Origin: Bog-877 sp049518775
GTDB taxonomy: Bacteria > Chloroflexota > Dormibacteria > Aeolococcales > Bog-877
Reading direction: 5' to 3'
DNA: 64,000 bases
Assembly: GCA_049518775.1 (NCBI GenBank)
Contig: JBEKRL010000004.1
Coordinates: 17,875-81,874, forward strand
Both the position numbers and the translations under genes were made by a program. Every line of letters begins with the position of its first letter. The first letter of the stretch is position 1. This document shows, piece after piece, positions 34,995-43,636 of the stretch. The notes under the pieces are model-generated. The model saw nothing but the letters and a program-made list of their open reading frames with translations. It made no database searches and was not told where the DNA came from.

Positions 34995-36712
34995 TATGCC
35001 TGAATCGGGATCAGGCGGCCGGCCTCAACGTCGACCAGCCCCTGGTCGGTCAACTTCAACGCCGGGATCACCGACAGGCAGAGGAAGCTGAGGGTCGAGC
35101 AAGGGTGCGCCAGCCGGCAGCCCAGCGCCGCGGCGGCCTGATCCAGCGCCCCCAGCTGGGCCACGAGCACCGCCGCCGGGGCGTTCGACACCAGGCCCGC
35201 GACGGGCAGGGGGACGGTGGCCAGCACCCGGCCGCCGGCCGCCACCGCGAAGCCGCCCTTGGCCTGGATCACCGCCTCCATGGCCAGCAGCATGTCGGCG
35301 TCGTCGACCCCCACCGCCAGCAGGTTGTGGGCGTCGTGGGCCACCGTGGAGGCGATCGCCCCCTGGCGCAGGCCCATCCCCCGTACCAGGCCCAGGCCCG
35401 CACGCCCGCTCCCGTGGTGGCGATCCACCACGATCATCTTGCAGAGGTCGCGCGCCGGGTCGGCCACCACCTGGCCGTCGCACCAGGGGGCCTCCTCGGT
35501 GAGGTGCCGGGTGGTGACCGTCCCGTCCTCCACCCCGATGACGGCGGCCGGCCCGGGCCGGCCCCGGATCATCAGCATCTCGGCCGTGAGCGGCGCCACC
35601 CGCAGCCCCTGCCAGGTCGGAGGCGGATCGCTGGCGGGGACAGCGAAGAGCGGCCGGCCCTGGTCCGCCACCAGGACCCCATCCTTGTAGACGGACTGGA
35701 CCTGGAAGCGCTCCAGGTCCTCCACCACCACCAGGTCCGCCACGTACCCGGGTGCCACCACCCCGCGATCCCGGAGCCCGAAATACTGGGCGGTGTTCAG
35801 GGTCGCCATCCGCACCGCCTCGATGGGATCGAGCCCGGCCGCGATCGCCTCCCGCACCACTGAGTCGATGTGGCCCCGGGTCATGAGGTCAACGGGGTCG
35901 CGATCGTCGGTGGCGAACAGGGCCCGGGGCGGATGCAGCTCCTGGATGACCGGCAACAGGGCGTGGAGGTTGCGGGTGGCGGATCCCTCGCGCACCATCA
36001 GCCACATCCCCAGACGCAAGCGCTCCCGGGCCTCCTCCGGGGTAGTGCACTCGTGGTCGGACATGGGGCCGGCGGTCGCATAGGCGCAGAGGTCACGGCC
36101 GCTGAGTCCCGGCGCATGCCCATCGACCACTCCCCCCTGCGCGCGCACCGCCTCAATCTTGGCGAGCACGTCGGAATCGCCCGCCAGCACCCCGGAAATG
36201 TCCATCATCTCGGCCAAGCCGAGTACCTTGGGGTGCTCCAGGAGCGGCACCAGGTCCGCCGCACTGAGTGGTCTTAGCGGGGTCTCGAAGGGCGAGGCCG
36301 GCACGCAGGACGAGAGCATCACGTAGGTGGAGAGGGGCACGTCGCGGCCCGAATCGAGCACGTAGCGGATCCCGTCGATGCCCAGGACGTTGGCGAATTC
36401 GTGAGGATCCAGGACGACCGTGGTGGTCCCGTGGGGCACCACCATCTGGGCGAACTCGGCCAGCACCATCATCGTGCTCTCCAGATGCATGTGCGCGTCG
36501 ATCAGCCCGGGTACCAGGAAGCGTCCCTCCAGCTCGACCTCGCGGATCGCCCGGTAGCCCGGTCCCAGTGCCACCACCCGGCCCTCGGCCACCACCACAT
36601 CGGTGGGCTCGACTCTCCCAGTACACACGTTGACCAGGTTGGCGCCTCGCAACAAGAGATCGGCGGGTTCGTGTCCGCGGGCGACCGCAATGCGATGACC
36701 GAGACCCATCAT
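34994..36712 (-). CDS. ade: Adenine deaminase
   Basis: 572 residues. Converts adenine to hypoxanthine and ammonia. VPGLIDAHMHLESTMM, VLDPHEFANVLG, GHAPGLSGRDLCAY and FATDDRDP are the metal- and substrate-site signatures of the bacterial Ade family, followed by the characteristic C-terminal domain (VAHDAHNLLAVG, GGFAVAAGG). AAGGAGG precedes the ATG. It leads the minus-strand arm of the island, directly before the Mo hydroxylase genes that would oxidise its product. Confidence 0.95.
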   Translation of the reverse strand: MMGLGHRIAVARGHEPADLLLRGANLVNVCTGRVEPTDVVVAEGRVVALGPGYRAIREVELEGRFLVPGLIDAHMHLESTMMVLAEFAQMVVPHGTTTVVLDPHEFANVLGIDGIRYVLDSGRDVPLSTYVMLSSCVPASPFETPLRPLSAADLVPLLEHPKVLGLAEMMDISGVLAGDSDVLAKIEAVRAQGGVVDGHAPGLSGRDLCAYATAGPMSDHECTTPEEARERLRLGMWLMVREGSATRNLHALLPVIQELHPPRALFATDDRDPVDLMTRGHIDSVVREAIAAGLDPIEAVRMATLNTAQYFGLRDRGVVAPGYVADLVVVEDLERFQVQSVYKDGVLVADQGRPLFAVPASDPPPTWQGLRVAPLTAEMLMIRGRPGPAAVIGVEDGTVTTRHLTEEAPWCDGQVVADPARDLCKMIVVDRHHGSGRAGLGLVRGMGLRQGAIASTVAHDAHNLLAVGVDDADMLLAMEAVIQAKGGFAVAAGGRVLATVPLPVAGLVSNAPAAVLVAQLGALDQAAAALGCRLAHPCSTLSFLCLSVIPALKLTDQGLVDVEAGRLIPIQA

Positions 36713-36975
36713 CGGCGCCTCCTTGCAGTCGGACGGTCACTTCTGGCCAGAATCGACCAGTGCCACTCCGGCGGCACAGGCGTTCGTCGTGGGTGACCCC
36801 TCGGTTGAAGCCGATCAGTATAATTCTGGGATGTCTGCCAGAGGATCGCGGGCTGCCTCCGGGAATTGGTGGGGCGCCCTCGGGTCGGCCAGCATCACGC
36901 GGGGCTGGTGGCCCTGGCGGGTGGCGTCGGCAGGGCCGCCTTGGCGTCGGTCGCGACTCACAAGGTGGCCATGAC
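36713..36975. promoter_or_regulatory. Divergent promoter region between the two island arms
   Basis: 263 bp separating ade from yqeB. TATAAT (36819-36824) can serve the plus arm and an overlapping TATACT (36817-36822, minus strand) the other. TTCTGGCCAGAA (36741-36752) is a perfect 12-bp palindrome; the same half-sites recur as TTCTGG-N8-CCAGAG (36824-36843) immediately after the -10 element. Both would suit one shared regulator, not encoded nearby. No good -35 box is visible for either direction. Confidence 0.5.
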
Positions 36976-37899
36976 TTGACGGCTGCGGTCGGCGAGATCT
37001 ATCTCGACCGAGGCCGGGCGGCAGCACCAGTTTCCCCAACCACCGTGCTGGTGGGGGTGCGCGGTGCGGGGGAGATGGCCACCGGGGTCATCCACCGCCT
37101 GCGCCGGTCGGGGTTCCCCGTGGTGGCTGCGGAGATGGAGCAGCCGACGGTCGTTCGCCGCTCGGTGGCCTTCGCCAGCGCGGTCTGGGAGGGCCGCGTG
37201 GAGGTGGAGGGAGTCACCGCGGTGAGGGTCGACGACGGTGAGGGTGCGGCGGCGGCGTTGGGCTTGGGGCAGGTGGCCATCCTCGTGGACCCCAGCGCGG
37301 AGCTGCTGCTGGGGCTTCGCCCCCAGGTGCTGGTGGACGCCATCCTCGCCAAGCGCAATTGCGGCACCCGGCGGGCCGACGCTCCGCTGGTGATCGGGCT
37401 CGGCCCGGGGTTCACCGCCGGGGACGATGTCGACGCCGTGGTCGAGACCAATCGGGGCCATCACCTCGGCCGTGTCCTGCTTCGGGGCAGCGCCCAGCCC
37501 AACACCGGGGTCCCCGCGCCTGTCGGCGGGCACAGCGCTGACCGGGTCCTGCGGGCGCCGCGCCCGGGCCGCCTGCTGGGGTGCCAGCGCATCGGCGATG
37601 AGGTGGCGGCCGGCACCGTGGTGGCAAGCGTGGATGGAGAGCCGGTGGTTTCGAGCATCGCGGGGACGCTGCGGGGCCTCCTGCATGACGGGGTGGAGGT
37701 CAGCAGCAACATGAAGGTCGGCGACGTCGACCCCCGCGCCGTCCCCGAATACTGCTTCACGATCTCCGACAAGGCCCGCGCCCTGGGGGGGGCGGTGCTG
37801 GAGGCAATCCTGATGCTCTATCCTCTCGCCGCCCAGCGCCCGGCCGGCGAGGTCGATGCCCTGACGGTGGCCGGCGGCGGGTGGCCAGGAACATGTTGA
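36976..37899 (+). CDS. yqeB: Selenium-dependent molybdenum hydroxylase maturation protein YqeB
   Basis: 307 residues. VLVGVRGAGEMATGVIHRLRRSGFPVVAAEMEQPTVVRRSVAFASAVWEG is the YqeB/EF2563 N-terminal Rossmann-like signature (RGGGDLATG...EIEQPTVVRR in the family), and GLGPGFTAGDDVDAVVETNRGHHLGR is the second conserved block. YqeB occurs almost only with SelD and selenium-dependent molybdenum hydroxylases and is a phylogenetic marker for that trait. TTG 36976 is chosen for AAGGTGG 7 bases upstream; GTG 37045 is an alternative. The last 7 bp overlap the next gene. Confidence 0.9.
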   Translation: MTAAVGEIYLDRGRAAAPVSPTTVLVGVRGAGEMATGVIHRLRRSGFPVVAAEMEQPTVVRRSVAFASAVWEGRVEVEGVTAVRVDDGEGAAAALGLGQVAILVDPSAELLLGLRPQVLVDAILAKRNCGTRRADAPLVIGLGPGFTAGDDVDAVVETNRGHHLGRVLLRGSAQPNTGVPAPVGGHSADRVLRAPRPGRLLGCQRIGDEVAAGTVVASVDGEPVVSSIAGTLRGLLHDGVEVSSNMKVGDVDPRAVPEYCFTISDKARALGGAVLEAILMLYPLAAQRPAGEVDALTVAGGGWPGTC

Positions 37900-38765
37900 G
37901 AATCGACGCCTACCACCGGCCTGCCACGCTCGACCTGGCGCTGGCACTGATGACGGAGGGCCGGACCGTCGTGGCGGGCGGGACCGACCTCCTGGTCAAT
38001 CCTCGCTACCTGGTTGGGGTCACCGAGGTGGTGGACCTCGGTGACCTGCCGCTGGACTTCGTGGAGGTGGAACCGGACCTGATCCGCATCGGCGCCAATG
38101 CCACCATGGCCAGGGTGGCCGCCTCGCCGGAGGTTCGTGCCCTGGCTGACGGCATCGTCAGCCGGGGAGCGGCGGTCTGTGGGTCGCCCAACATCCGCAA
38201 CATGGCGACCCTGGTCGGCAACGTGGCCTCCGCGCTTCCGTCCTCCGACACTCCGCCACCCCTCCTGGTCCTGGGGGCCCGGGTGGTGCTGCGGAGCCGC
38301 AGCGCCACCCGCCGGTTGGCGCTGGAGGAGTTCTTCCTCGGACCGGCGGTCAGCGCGCGTCGCCCGGATGAGCTGGTCGAGAGTGTGGAGATTCCCCGTC
38401 CGCGGCCCGGCACCAGGGGTGGCTTCTACAAGGTGAAGCGCACCGCCGACGACATCGCCATCGTCAACAGCGCGGCCTGCCTGTGTGTCGAAGAGGGGCG
38501 GATAGCCTTCGCCCGAGTGGTGGTGGGAGCGGTGGCGCCCGTCCCGCTGCGGATTGCGGCTGCGGAGCAGCACCTGCTCGGTCGGCAGCCAAGCGAAGAG
38601 GTGCTCGCGGAGGCCGGCCGCCTCGCGGCCGCCGCCGCCCGGCCCATCACCGACCAGCGGGCGACGGCGGAGCATCGACGCCATCTGGCCGGGGTCTGCG
38701 CGACTCGTGCCCTGCGCCAGGCGGCGGGGCTGGATCCCCACGGCGCGGAGCTGGAGCATGCCTGA
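37893..38765 (+). CDS. Molybdenum hydroxylase FAD-binding subunit (second set)
   Basis: About 290 residues of the CoxM/XdhB family: TVVAGGTDLLVNPR is the first flavin loop and NMATLVGNVASALPSSDTPPPLLVLGA the second, with GFYKVKRTADDIAIVNSA near the C-terminal domain. It transfers electrons from the adjacent Fe-S subunit. ATG 37893 has AGGA close by and overlaps the end of yqeB; GTG 37881 is possible. It is the first of a three-subunit hydroxylase (FAD, Fe-S, Mo) encoded in overlapping frames. Confidence 0.9.
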   Translation: MLRIDAYHRPATLDLALALMTEGRTVVAGGTDLLVNPRYLVGVTEVVDLGDLPLDFVEVEPDLIRIGANATMARVAASPEVRALADGIVSRGAAVCGSPNIRNMATLVGNVASALPSSDTPPPLLVLGARVVLRSRSATRRLALEEFFLGPAVSARRPDELVESVEIPRPRPGTRGGFYKVKRTADDIAIVNSAACLCVEEGRIAFARVVVGAVAPVPLRIAAAEQHLLGRQPSEEVLAEAGRLAAAAARPITDQRATAEHRRHLAGVCATRALRQAAGLDPHGAELEHA

Positions 38766-39306
38766 GCCGACCCCGGTCACCATCGAGTGCACGGTCAACG
38801 GCCGGCTGCACCGCTGGCAGTCGCCGCCCGGGGCCACCCTGCTGGAGGCCCTCCGGGAGGCCCACGTGCGGGGGCCCAAGCTGGTGTGTGGCACCGGCGA
38901 CTGCTGCGCCTGTGGAGTCATGCTCAACGGGCGTTCGGTGAACTCCTGCTGCACCCTGGCGGCCCAGGCCGCGGGGGCGACCGTGCTCACCGTGGAGGGT
39001 TTGGCCGAGGATGGCCAGCTTCATCCCCTCCAGGCTGCCTTCCTGGAGACCGGCGCGGCCCAATGCGGCTTCTGCACCCCCGGCCTCCTCATCCGCGCCT
39101 ACGCGCTCCTGCAGGCCCAGCCCGATCCCGACGAGGCGGCGGTGCGGGTCGCCCTCGGTGGCAACATCTGCCGCTGCACCGGCTACGTCAAGCCGGTGGA
39201 GGCCGTGTTGGAGGCAGCCAGGCGGATGCGGGCGGCGGCGGCGGATGCCACCCGCCAGGGGTCGGTCGAGCCCGGACTGCCCGCCTCGGACTCCGCCCTC
39301 CGATGA
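38758..39306 (+). CDS. Molybdenum hydroxylase [2Fe-2S] subunit
   Basis: 182 residues with two [2Fe-2S] clusters. The ferredoxin-like site is Cys44-x4-Cys49-x2-Cys52-x11-Cys64, and the second site lies in QCGFCTPG and NICRCTGYVKPVEA. An extra Cys50 and Cys65 flank ligands of the first cluster. It carries electrons between the molybdopterin and FAD subunits. The ATG lies inside the end of the FAD gene (8-bp overlap), and the stop overlaps the Mo-subunit start (ATGA). Confidence 0.93.
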   Translation: MPEPTPVTIECTVNGRLHRWQSPPGATLLEALREAHVRGPKLVCGTGDCCACGVMLNGRSVNSCCTLAAQAAGATVLTVEGLAEDGQLHPLQAAFLETGAAQCGFCTPGLLIRAYALLQAQPDPDEAAVRVALGGNICRCTGYVKPVEAVLEAARRMRAAAADATRQGSVEPGLPASDSALR

Positions 39307-41780
39307 GCACCCGCACGCCACCACGCAGCGCCCCGCCGGGCGCGCCGGGCGTCGCCCCGCCCCTGCGCGTGGTCGGCAGGGGGCTGCCCCGGGTCGACGG
39401 GCGGGCCCTGGTCACGGGCAGCCCCGTGTACACGGCGGACATGGACGTGCCGGACATGCTCCACGGCAAGATCCTGCACTCGCCGCTGGCCCATGCCCGG
39501 ATCGTGGCCATCGACACCGGCGCCGCTCGGGCCCTGCCGGGGGTTCGCGCGGTGCTGACCCACTTAGACGTGCCCGCGATCCTTCACGCCACCGCCGGCC
39601 AACCCTTCCCGGAGCTATCGCCCTACGACACCCGACTGCTCGATCCCCACCTGCGTTATGTCGGGGACTGGGTCGCCCTGGTGGCGGCCGAGAGCGAGGC
39701 CATCGCGGAGGCGGCGCTGGCGCTGATCAAGGTGACCTACCAGGAGCTGCCGGCAGTGTTCGACCCCGTCGAGGCGATGCGCGACGGCGCCCCTAAGCTC
39801 CACGAGCCCGACGTCGCCCACCCGCTCTTCGAGCGGTCGCCCGGGCCCACCTATGACGCGCGGCACAACATCGCCGGCCACGAGGAGATCTGGCGCGGGG
39901 CCGACTTCGCGACCACCATGGCCGCGGCCGACCACATCGTCACCGGGACCTACCACACTCCGCGGATCGCCCACTGCGCGCTGGAGCCCCACGTGGCGAT
40001 CGCCCACGCCGACGGATACGACCGGCTCAACGTTTGGAGCAGCACCCAGGTCCCATACCACACCCGCCGTCAGCTGGCCCGGGTCCTCCAGTGGCCGGTC
40101 TCGCGCATCCGCGTGATCAAGCTGCGCGTGGGCGGCGGCTTCGGCGGTAAGCAGGAGATGGTGCTCGAGCCCGCGGTCGCGGTCCTGGCGATGGCCACCG
40201 GACGACCGGTGCGGATCCTCTACAGTCGCCAGGAGGAGTTCGCCGCCAGCCGGGTCCGGCACCCGATGACCATTCACATGCGCTCTGGGGTGGCCAGCGA
40301 CGGGACCCTTCTCGCCCTGGAGATGCGCGTCATCTCTGACACCGGGGCCTACGGGGGGCACGGTCTGACGGTGGCCCAAGGGGCTGGTCACAAGACGCTC
40401 TGTCTCTACCGGGCCCGCGCCTATCACTTCGTGGCCGACGCGGTCTACACCAACTCGCCGGTGTCGGGAGCGATGCGCGGCTACGGGGCACCCCAGGGGT
40501 ACTTCGCACTGGAGTCGCACATGGACGAGATCGCGGCCAGGCTGGGGCTGGACCCCCTCGACTTCCGCCGCCGCAACCATGTCCGCCGGGGCGACTACGA
40601 CCCCATCAATCTGGACTCCTCCTCAGGAGTGCCGCGGTCACAGCGGCACTTTCGCTCCTGTGCCCTGCCGGAGTGCCTCACCCGGGGCGCCGAGGCGATC
40701 GGCTGGGACCTGCCGTTCGATCGTGGTCAGGGGGTCGTGCGGCGCGGCCGTGGCCTGGCCACCGCCATGCAGGGCAGCGGCGTCGCCGGTTCAGAGCTGG
40801 GCGGGGCCAGCATCAAGATGAACGAGGACGGCTCCTTCAACGTGATGACCGGGGCCACCGACATCGGCCAGGGCAGTGACACCGTCCTGGCTCAGATCGC
40901 GGCCGAGACCCTCGGCGTCGGGCTGGACAAGATCATCATGCACTCGTCCGACACTGACATCGACGTGTTCGACTACGGCTCCTACGCCTCCTCCACCACC
41001 TTCGTCACCGGCACCGGGGTGCGGCTGGCCGCCGAGGCGGTCCGGGACCAGATCCTGGCGGTGGCGGCCCGGATGACGGGGTGCCCCGCCGCCGACCTGC
41101 ACCTGGAGGATGGGCGTGTCCACGCCGCCGGTGGGCCCCTCGGGCTCACCCTGGCCGAGGTGGCGCTAGAGACCCTCTACGGTTCCCGGCGACAGCAGAT
41201 CATGGCCAGCGGGCACGCCTCCTGCCATGACTCGCCTCCACCCTTCCACGCCCAGTTCGTGGAGATTGCCGTCGACTGCGAGACGGGCCAGATCCGGGTT
41301 GAACGCTCCGTCAATGCCATCGACATGGGTCGGGCCATCAACCCCCGCCTTGCCAGCGGCCAGGTGGAGGGGGCGATCGCGATGGGGCTGGGATTCGCGC
41401 TCAGCGAGGAGCTGCTGATGGACGAGCGCGGGCAGGTCCGCAATCCCGCCTTCGTCGATTACAAGGTGCTCTCCTGCCTCGACATGCCCGCCATGACCAC
41501 CATCCTGGTGGACGACCCCGAGCCCACCGGTCCCTTCGGGGCGAAGTCCTGCGGCGAGGTCCCGATCAACACCCCGGCTCCGGCCGTGGCCAACGCCCTC
41601 TTTGATGCGCTGGGCATCCGGGTGCGCAGTCTGCCGATCACCGCCGAGAAGGTGCTGGCCGCCCTCCGGGCCAGGGACTCTGCGCCGACCGGGCCGGTCG
41701 CTCACCCCGGTGGCCCCTTCGCTCCGCAGGACGGCGCGGGGCACCAGTCGGTGCCCCGGTGCTCCGGCCCGGGATCGTGA
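39303..41780 (+). CDS. Molybdenum hydroxylase large (molybdopterin) subunit
   Basis: 825 residues of the xanthine dehydrogenase family. VVGRGLPRVDGRALVTGSPVY opens the first domain, VGGGFGGKQEM and SGAMRGYGAPQGYF bind the pterin and contain the purine-type Arg, MTGATDIGQGSDTVLAQIAAE is the third block, and GAKSCGEVP supplies the catalytic Glu. The motif set is that of purine/nicotinate hydroxylases and lacks the CO dehydrogenase AYRCSFR loop. It is a paralogue of the large part of XdhD at 31090, so the island has two hydroxylases, presumably for different positions or substrates. Confidence 0.92.
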   Translation: MSTRTPPRSAPPGAPGVAPPLRVVGRGLPRVDGRALVTGSPVYTADMDVPDMLHGKILHSPLAHARIVAIDTGAARALPGVRAVLTHLDVPAILHATAGQPFPELSPYDTRLLDPHLRYVGDWVALVAAESEAIAEAALALIKVTYQELPAVFDPVEAMRDGAPKLHEPDVAHPLFERSPGPTYDARHNIAGHEEIWRGADFATTMAAADHIVTGTYHTPRIAHCALEPHVAIAHADGYDRLNVWSSTQVPYHTRRQLARVLQWPVSRIRVIKLRVGGGFGGKQEMVLEPAVAVLAMATGRPVRILYSRQEEFAASRVRHPMTIHMRSGVASDGTLLALEMRVISDTGAYGGHGLTVAQGAGHKTLCLYRARAYHFVADAVYTNSPVSGAMRGYGAPQGYFALESHMDEIAARLGLDPLDFRRRNHVRRGDYDPINLDSSSGVPRSQRHFRSCALPECLTRGAEAIGWDLPFDRGQGVVRRGRGLATAMQGSGVAGSELGGASIKMNEDGSFNVMTGATDIGQGSDTVLAQIAAETLGVGLDKIIMHSSDTDIDVFDYGSYASSTTFVTGTGVRLAAEAVRDQILAVAARMTGCPAADLHLEDGRVHAAGGPLGLTLAEVALETLYGSRRQQIMASGHASCHDSPPPFHAQFVEIAVDCETGQIRVERSVNAIDMGRAINPRLASGQVEGAIAMGLGFALSEELLMDERGQVRNPAFVDYKVLSCLDMPAMTTILVDDPEPTGPFGAKSCGEVPINTPAPAVANALFDALGIRVRSLPITAEKVLAALRARDSAPTGPVAHPGGPFAPQDGAGHQSVPRCSGPGS

Positions 41781-42970
41781 CCAGCCCGCACCCGGATGGT
41801 GCTGCCGTCTTCGCCGTCCTCGGTGAGTTGCTGGCCCGGGGGGAGGCGGTGGCCCTGGCCACTATCGTCGGGCAGCGCGGCTCGACGCCGCGCGAGATCG
41901 GAACCAAGATGTTGGTCCGCTCGAACGGGGCCATCGTCGGCACCGTGGGCGGTGGAGCGGCCGAGGCGGAGGTCTGCCGGCAGGCGGCGGTGGTGCTGGA
42001 GAGCGGTCGGTCCCAGCTCCTCACCCTCGACTTCAACGGCACCCTGGAGCAGCCGGGGCTGGGCATCTGCGGGGGCAGCGTCGACGTGTTCATCGAGTCC
42101 TGGAGCAGCTGTCCCCCCCAGGCCGCGCCCGGCCCAGAGGCGGTCGGTGGGGCCGCGGAGGTTGTCCGCGCCGCAGTGGGCGCCCTGGAGGAGGGCCGTC
42201 CCGTCACCCTGGTCACGGTGATTGACGCCGAGGGCCGCTGGGCGGCCGCTGCCGGCGCGCGGATCCTTTTCGGCGACCGCGGGCCAGTCAGTGCGGTCAC
42301 CGCCCCGGAGGAGCTGATGGCCCAGGCGGCGCTGGCCACAGTCGGCCCGCGGCCCGGGCCGACGGCAGGGACCTGGGTCCGGACGCTTACCGCGGGGGAC
42401 GGCGTCGCGCAGGCCCGGGTCCTGGTCGAGCCGCTGCGCCCGCCGGAGGCGCTCCTCATCATGGGTGGCGGGCACATCGCCCAGCCCTTGGCCGCGATCG
42501 CCACCATCTGCGGCCTCGCCGTGACCGTTGTCGACGACCGCCCGGGCCTTGCCACCCCGGCCCGCTTCCCAACGGCTCGAGCCGTGACGGCCGATGCGGC
42601 CAGCTTCCTGGCCCAGCGCCTCCCCGGGGCCGAGACCCATGTGGTGTTCGTGAGCCGGGGGCCAGCGCAGGACATGGCCGGGCTGCGGGCTCTCCTGAAC
42701 TCCGCCGCCGGCGGTTACGTGGGGCTGATCGGCAGTGAACGCCGGGTCTGGTCCGTGCTCACGGCGCTCCGCGCCGAGGGCGTGCCAGCGGAACAGTTGG
42801 CCCGGGTCCACGGGCCGGTGGGGCTCGCCCTCGGCGGCACGTCACCGGCGGAGATCGCCCTGGAGATCATGGCCGAGATGCTGGGGTGGCGGCACCAGAG
42901 CACCGGTCAGGAGCGGTCGGCCCGCCTGCGCCGGCGCCTCCTCACTCCGGTGGCGCCGGCCTCAGGCTGA
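41777..42970 (+). CDS. xdhC: XdhC family molybdenum hydroxylase maturation factor
   Basis: About 397 residues. The N-terminal XdhC/CoxI domain reads IVGQRGSTPREIGTKMLV, IVGTVGGGAAEAEV and GICGGSVDVFIE; the C-terminal Rossmann domain has LLIMGGGHIAQPLAAIA and YVGLIGSERR. XdhC proteins bind molybdenum cofactor, oversee its terminal sulfuration and deliver it to the apo-hydroxylase. In selenium-type systems related proteins are proposed to handle the selenated cofactor. GTG 41777 overlaps the preceding TGA (GTGA). Its 3' end overlaps the convergent UspA gene by 29 bp. Confidence 0.92.
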   Translation: MTSPHPDGAAVFAVLGELLARGEAVALATIVGQRGSTPREIGTKMLVRSNGAIVGTVGGGAAEAEVCRQAAVVLESGRSQLLTLDFNGTLEQPGLGICGGSVDVFIESWSSCPPQAAPGPEAVGGAAEVVRAAVGALEEGRPVTLVTVIDAEGRWAAAAGARILFGDRGPVSAVTAPEELMAQAALATVGPRPGPTAGTWVRTLTAGDGVAQARVLVEPLRPPEALLIMGGGHIAQPLAAIATICGLAVTVVDDRPGLATPARFPTARAVTADAASFLAQRLPGAETHVVFVSRGPAQDMAGLRALLNSAAGGYVGLIGSERRVWSVLTALRAEGVPAEQLARVHGPVGLALGGTSPAEIALEIMAEMLGWRHQSTGQERSARLRRRLLTPVAPASG

Positions 42971-43451
42971 TCACCTGCGATTCGGGACGGACGACCACCG
43001 CCGGGCAGTGGGCGTGGGTCGCGCAATGCTGGGAGACCGACCCCAGCAGGAGGCCGACAACCCCTCCGTGCCCCCGCGAGCCGACCACCCGCCGCGAGGC
43101 CCGTTCGCTGGCATCGGTCAGGAGCTGGGCGACTGAGCCCTCGACCGTCCTGCCCTCGATCTGAACCGCGGGGTGCTCCTGGGAAGCCGCGGCGATTTCC
43201 GTCGCCAGGACCTTCTGGTGGTAGTCGGTCAGCTCTTCCACGTCGGCGGGGTCGAAGAGGAAGCCGGGAGCTGCCGTGCCCAGGGTAGGGATGAGGTAGG
43301 AGCTGATCGCCAGGACCCGCTGGCCGCGGACCTCCGCCTCTCGGCCCGCCCACTCCAGGGCCTTGCGCGAGGCCTCTGAGCCGTCGACTCCGACCACGAT
43401 CGGAAGGGGCTGGCTCTCCGTTTCCGAGATGGTGTTCGGAGTTCTGGTCAT
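42942..43451 (-). CDS. Universal stress protein (UspA family)
   Basis: 169 residues, one Usp domain. IVVGVDGSEASRKALEWA is the N-terminal nucleotide-binding strand, and VVGSRGHGGVVGLLLGSVSQHCATHAHCPAVVV carries the G-x2-G-x9-GS ATP-binding motif. It is divergent from the DosS-like kinase, and its 3' end overlaps xdhC. Usp proteins of this type are common members of DosR-type dormancy regulons, consistent with the next two genes. Confidence 0.92.
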   Translation of the reverse strand: MTRTPNTISETESQPLPIVVGVDGSEASRKALEWAGREAEVRGQRVLAISSYLIPTLGTAAPGFLFDPADVEELTDYHQKVLATEIAAASQEHPAVQIEGRTVEGSVAQLLTDASERASRRVVGSRGHGGVVGLLLGSVSQHCATHAHCPAVVVRPESQVISLRPAPPE

Positions 43452-43636
43452 CGGACCCGGTGGCTTTATGCGGCGGTCGGGACGATGGCTGAGACGTCTT
43501 GTGCAACCGCCTCCACCATCAGCCTCAGCTGGCGGCGCGGCAAAGATGTGACCCTGGCGCGCACCTCAGTTGGGGGGCGCTCCCTAGCGGCAGCGCCGAT
43601 CCCGGCCGGTCTGGAAGGGGAGAGGGCGGCGCTACC

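Noticed and set aside
36819..36824. TATAAT as a full sigma-70 promoter for yqeB
   Set aside because: The -10 match is perfect but no -35 box lies at 16-18 bp, so it is kept only as part of a control region.
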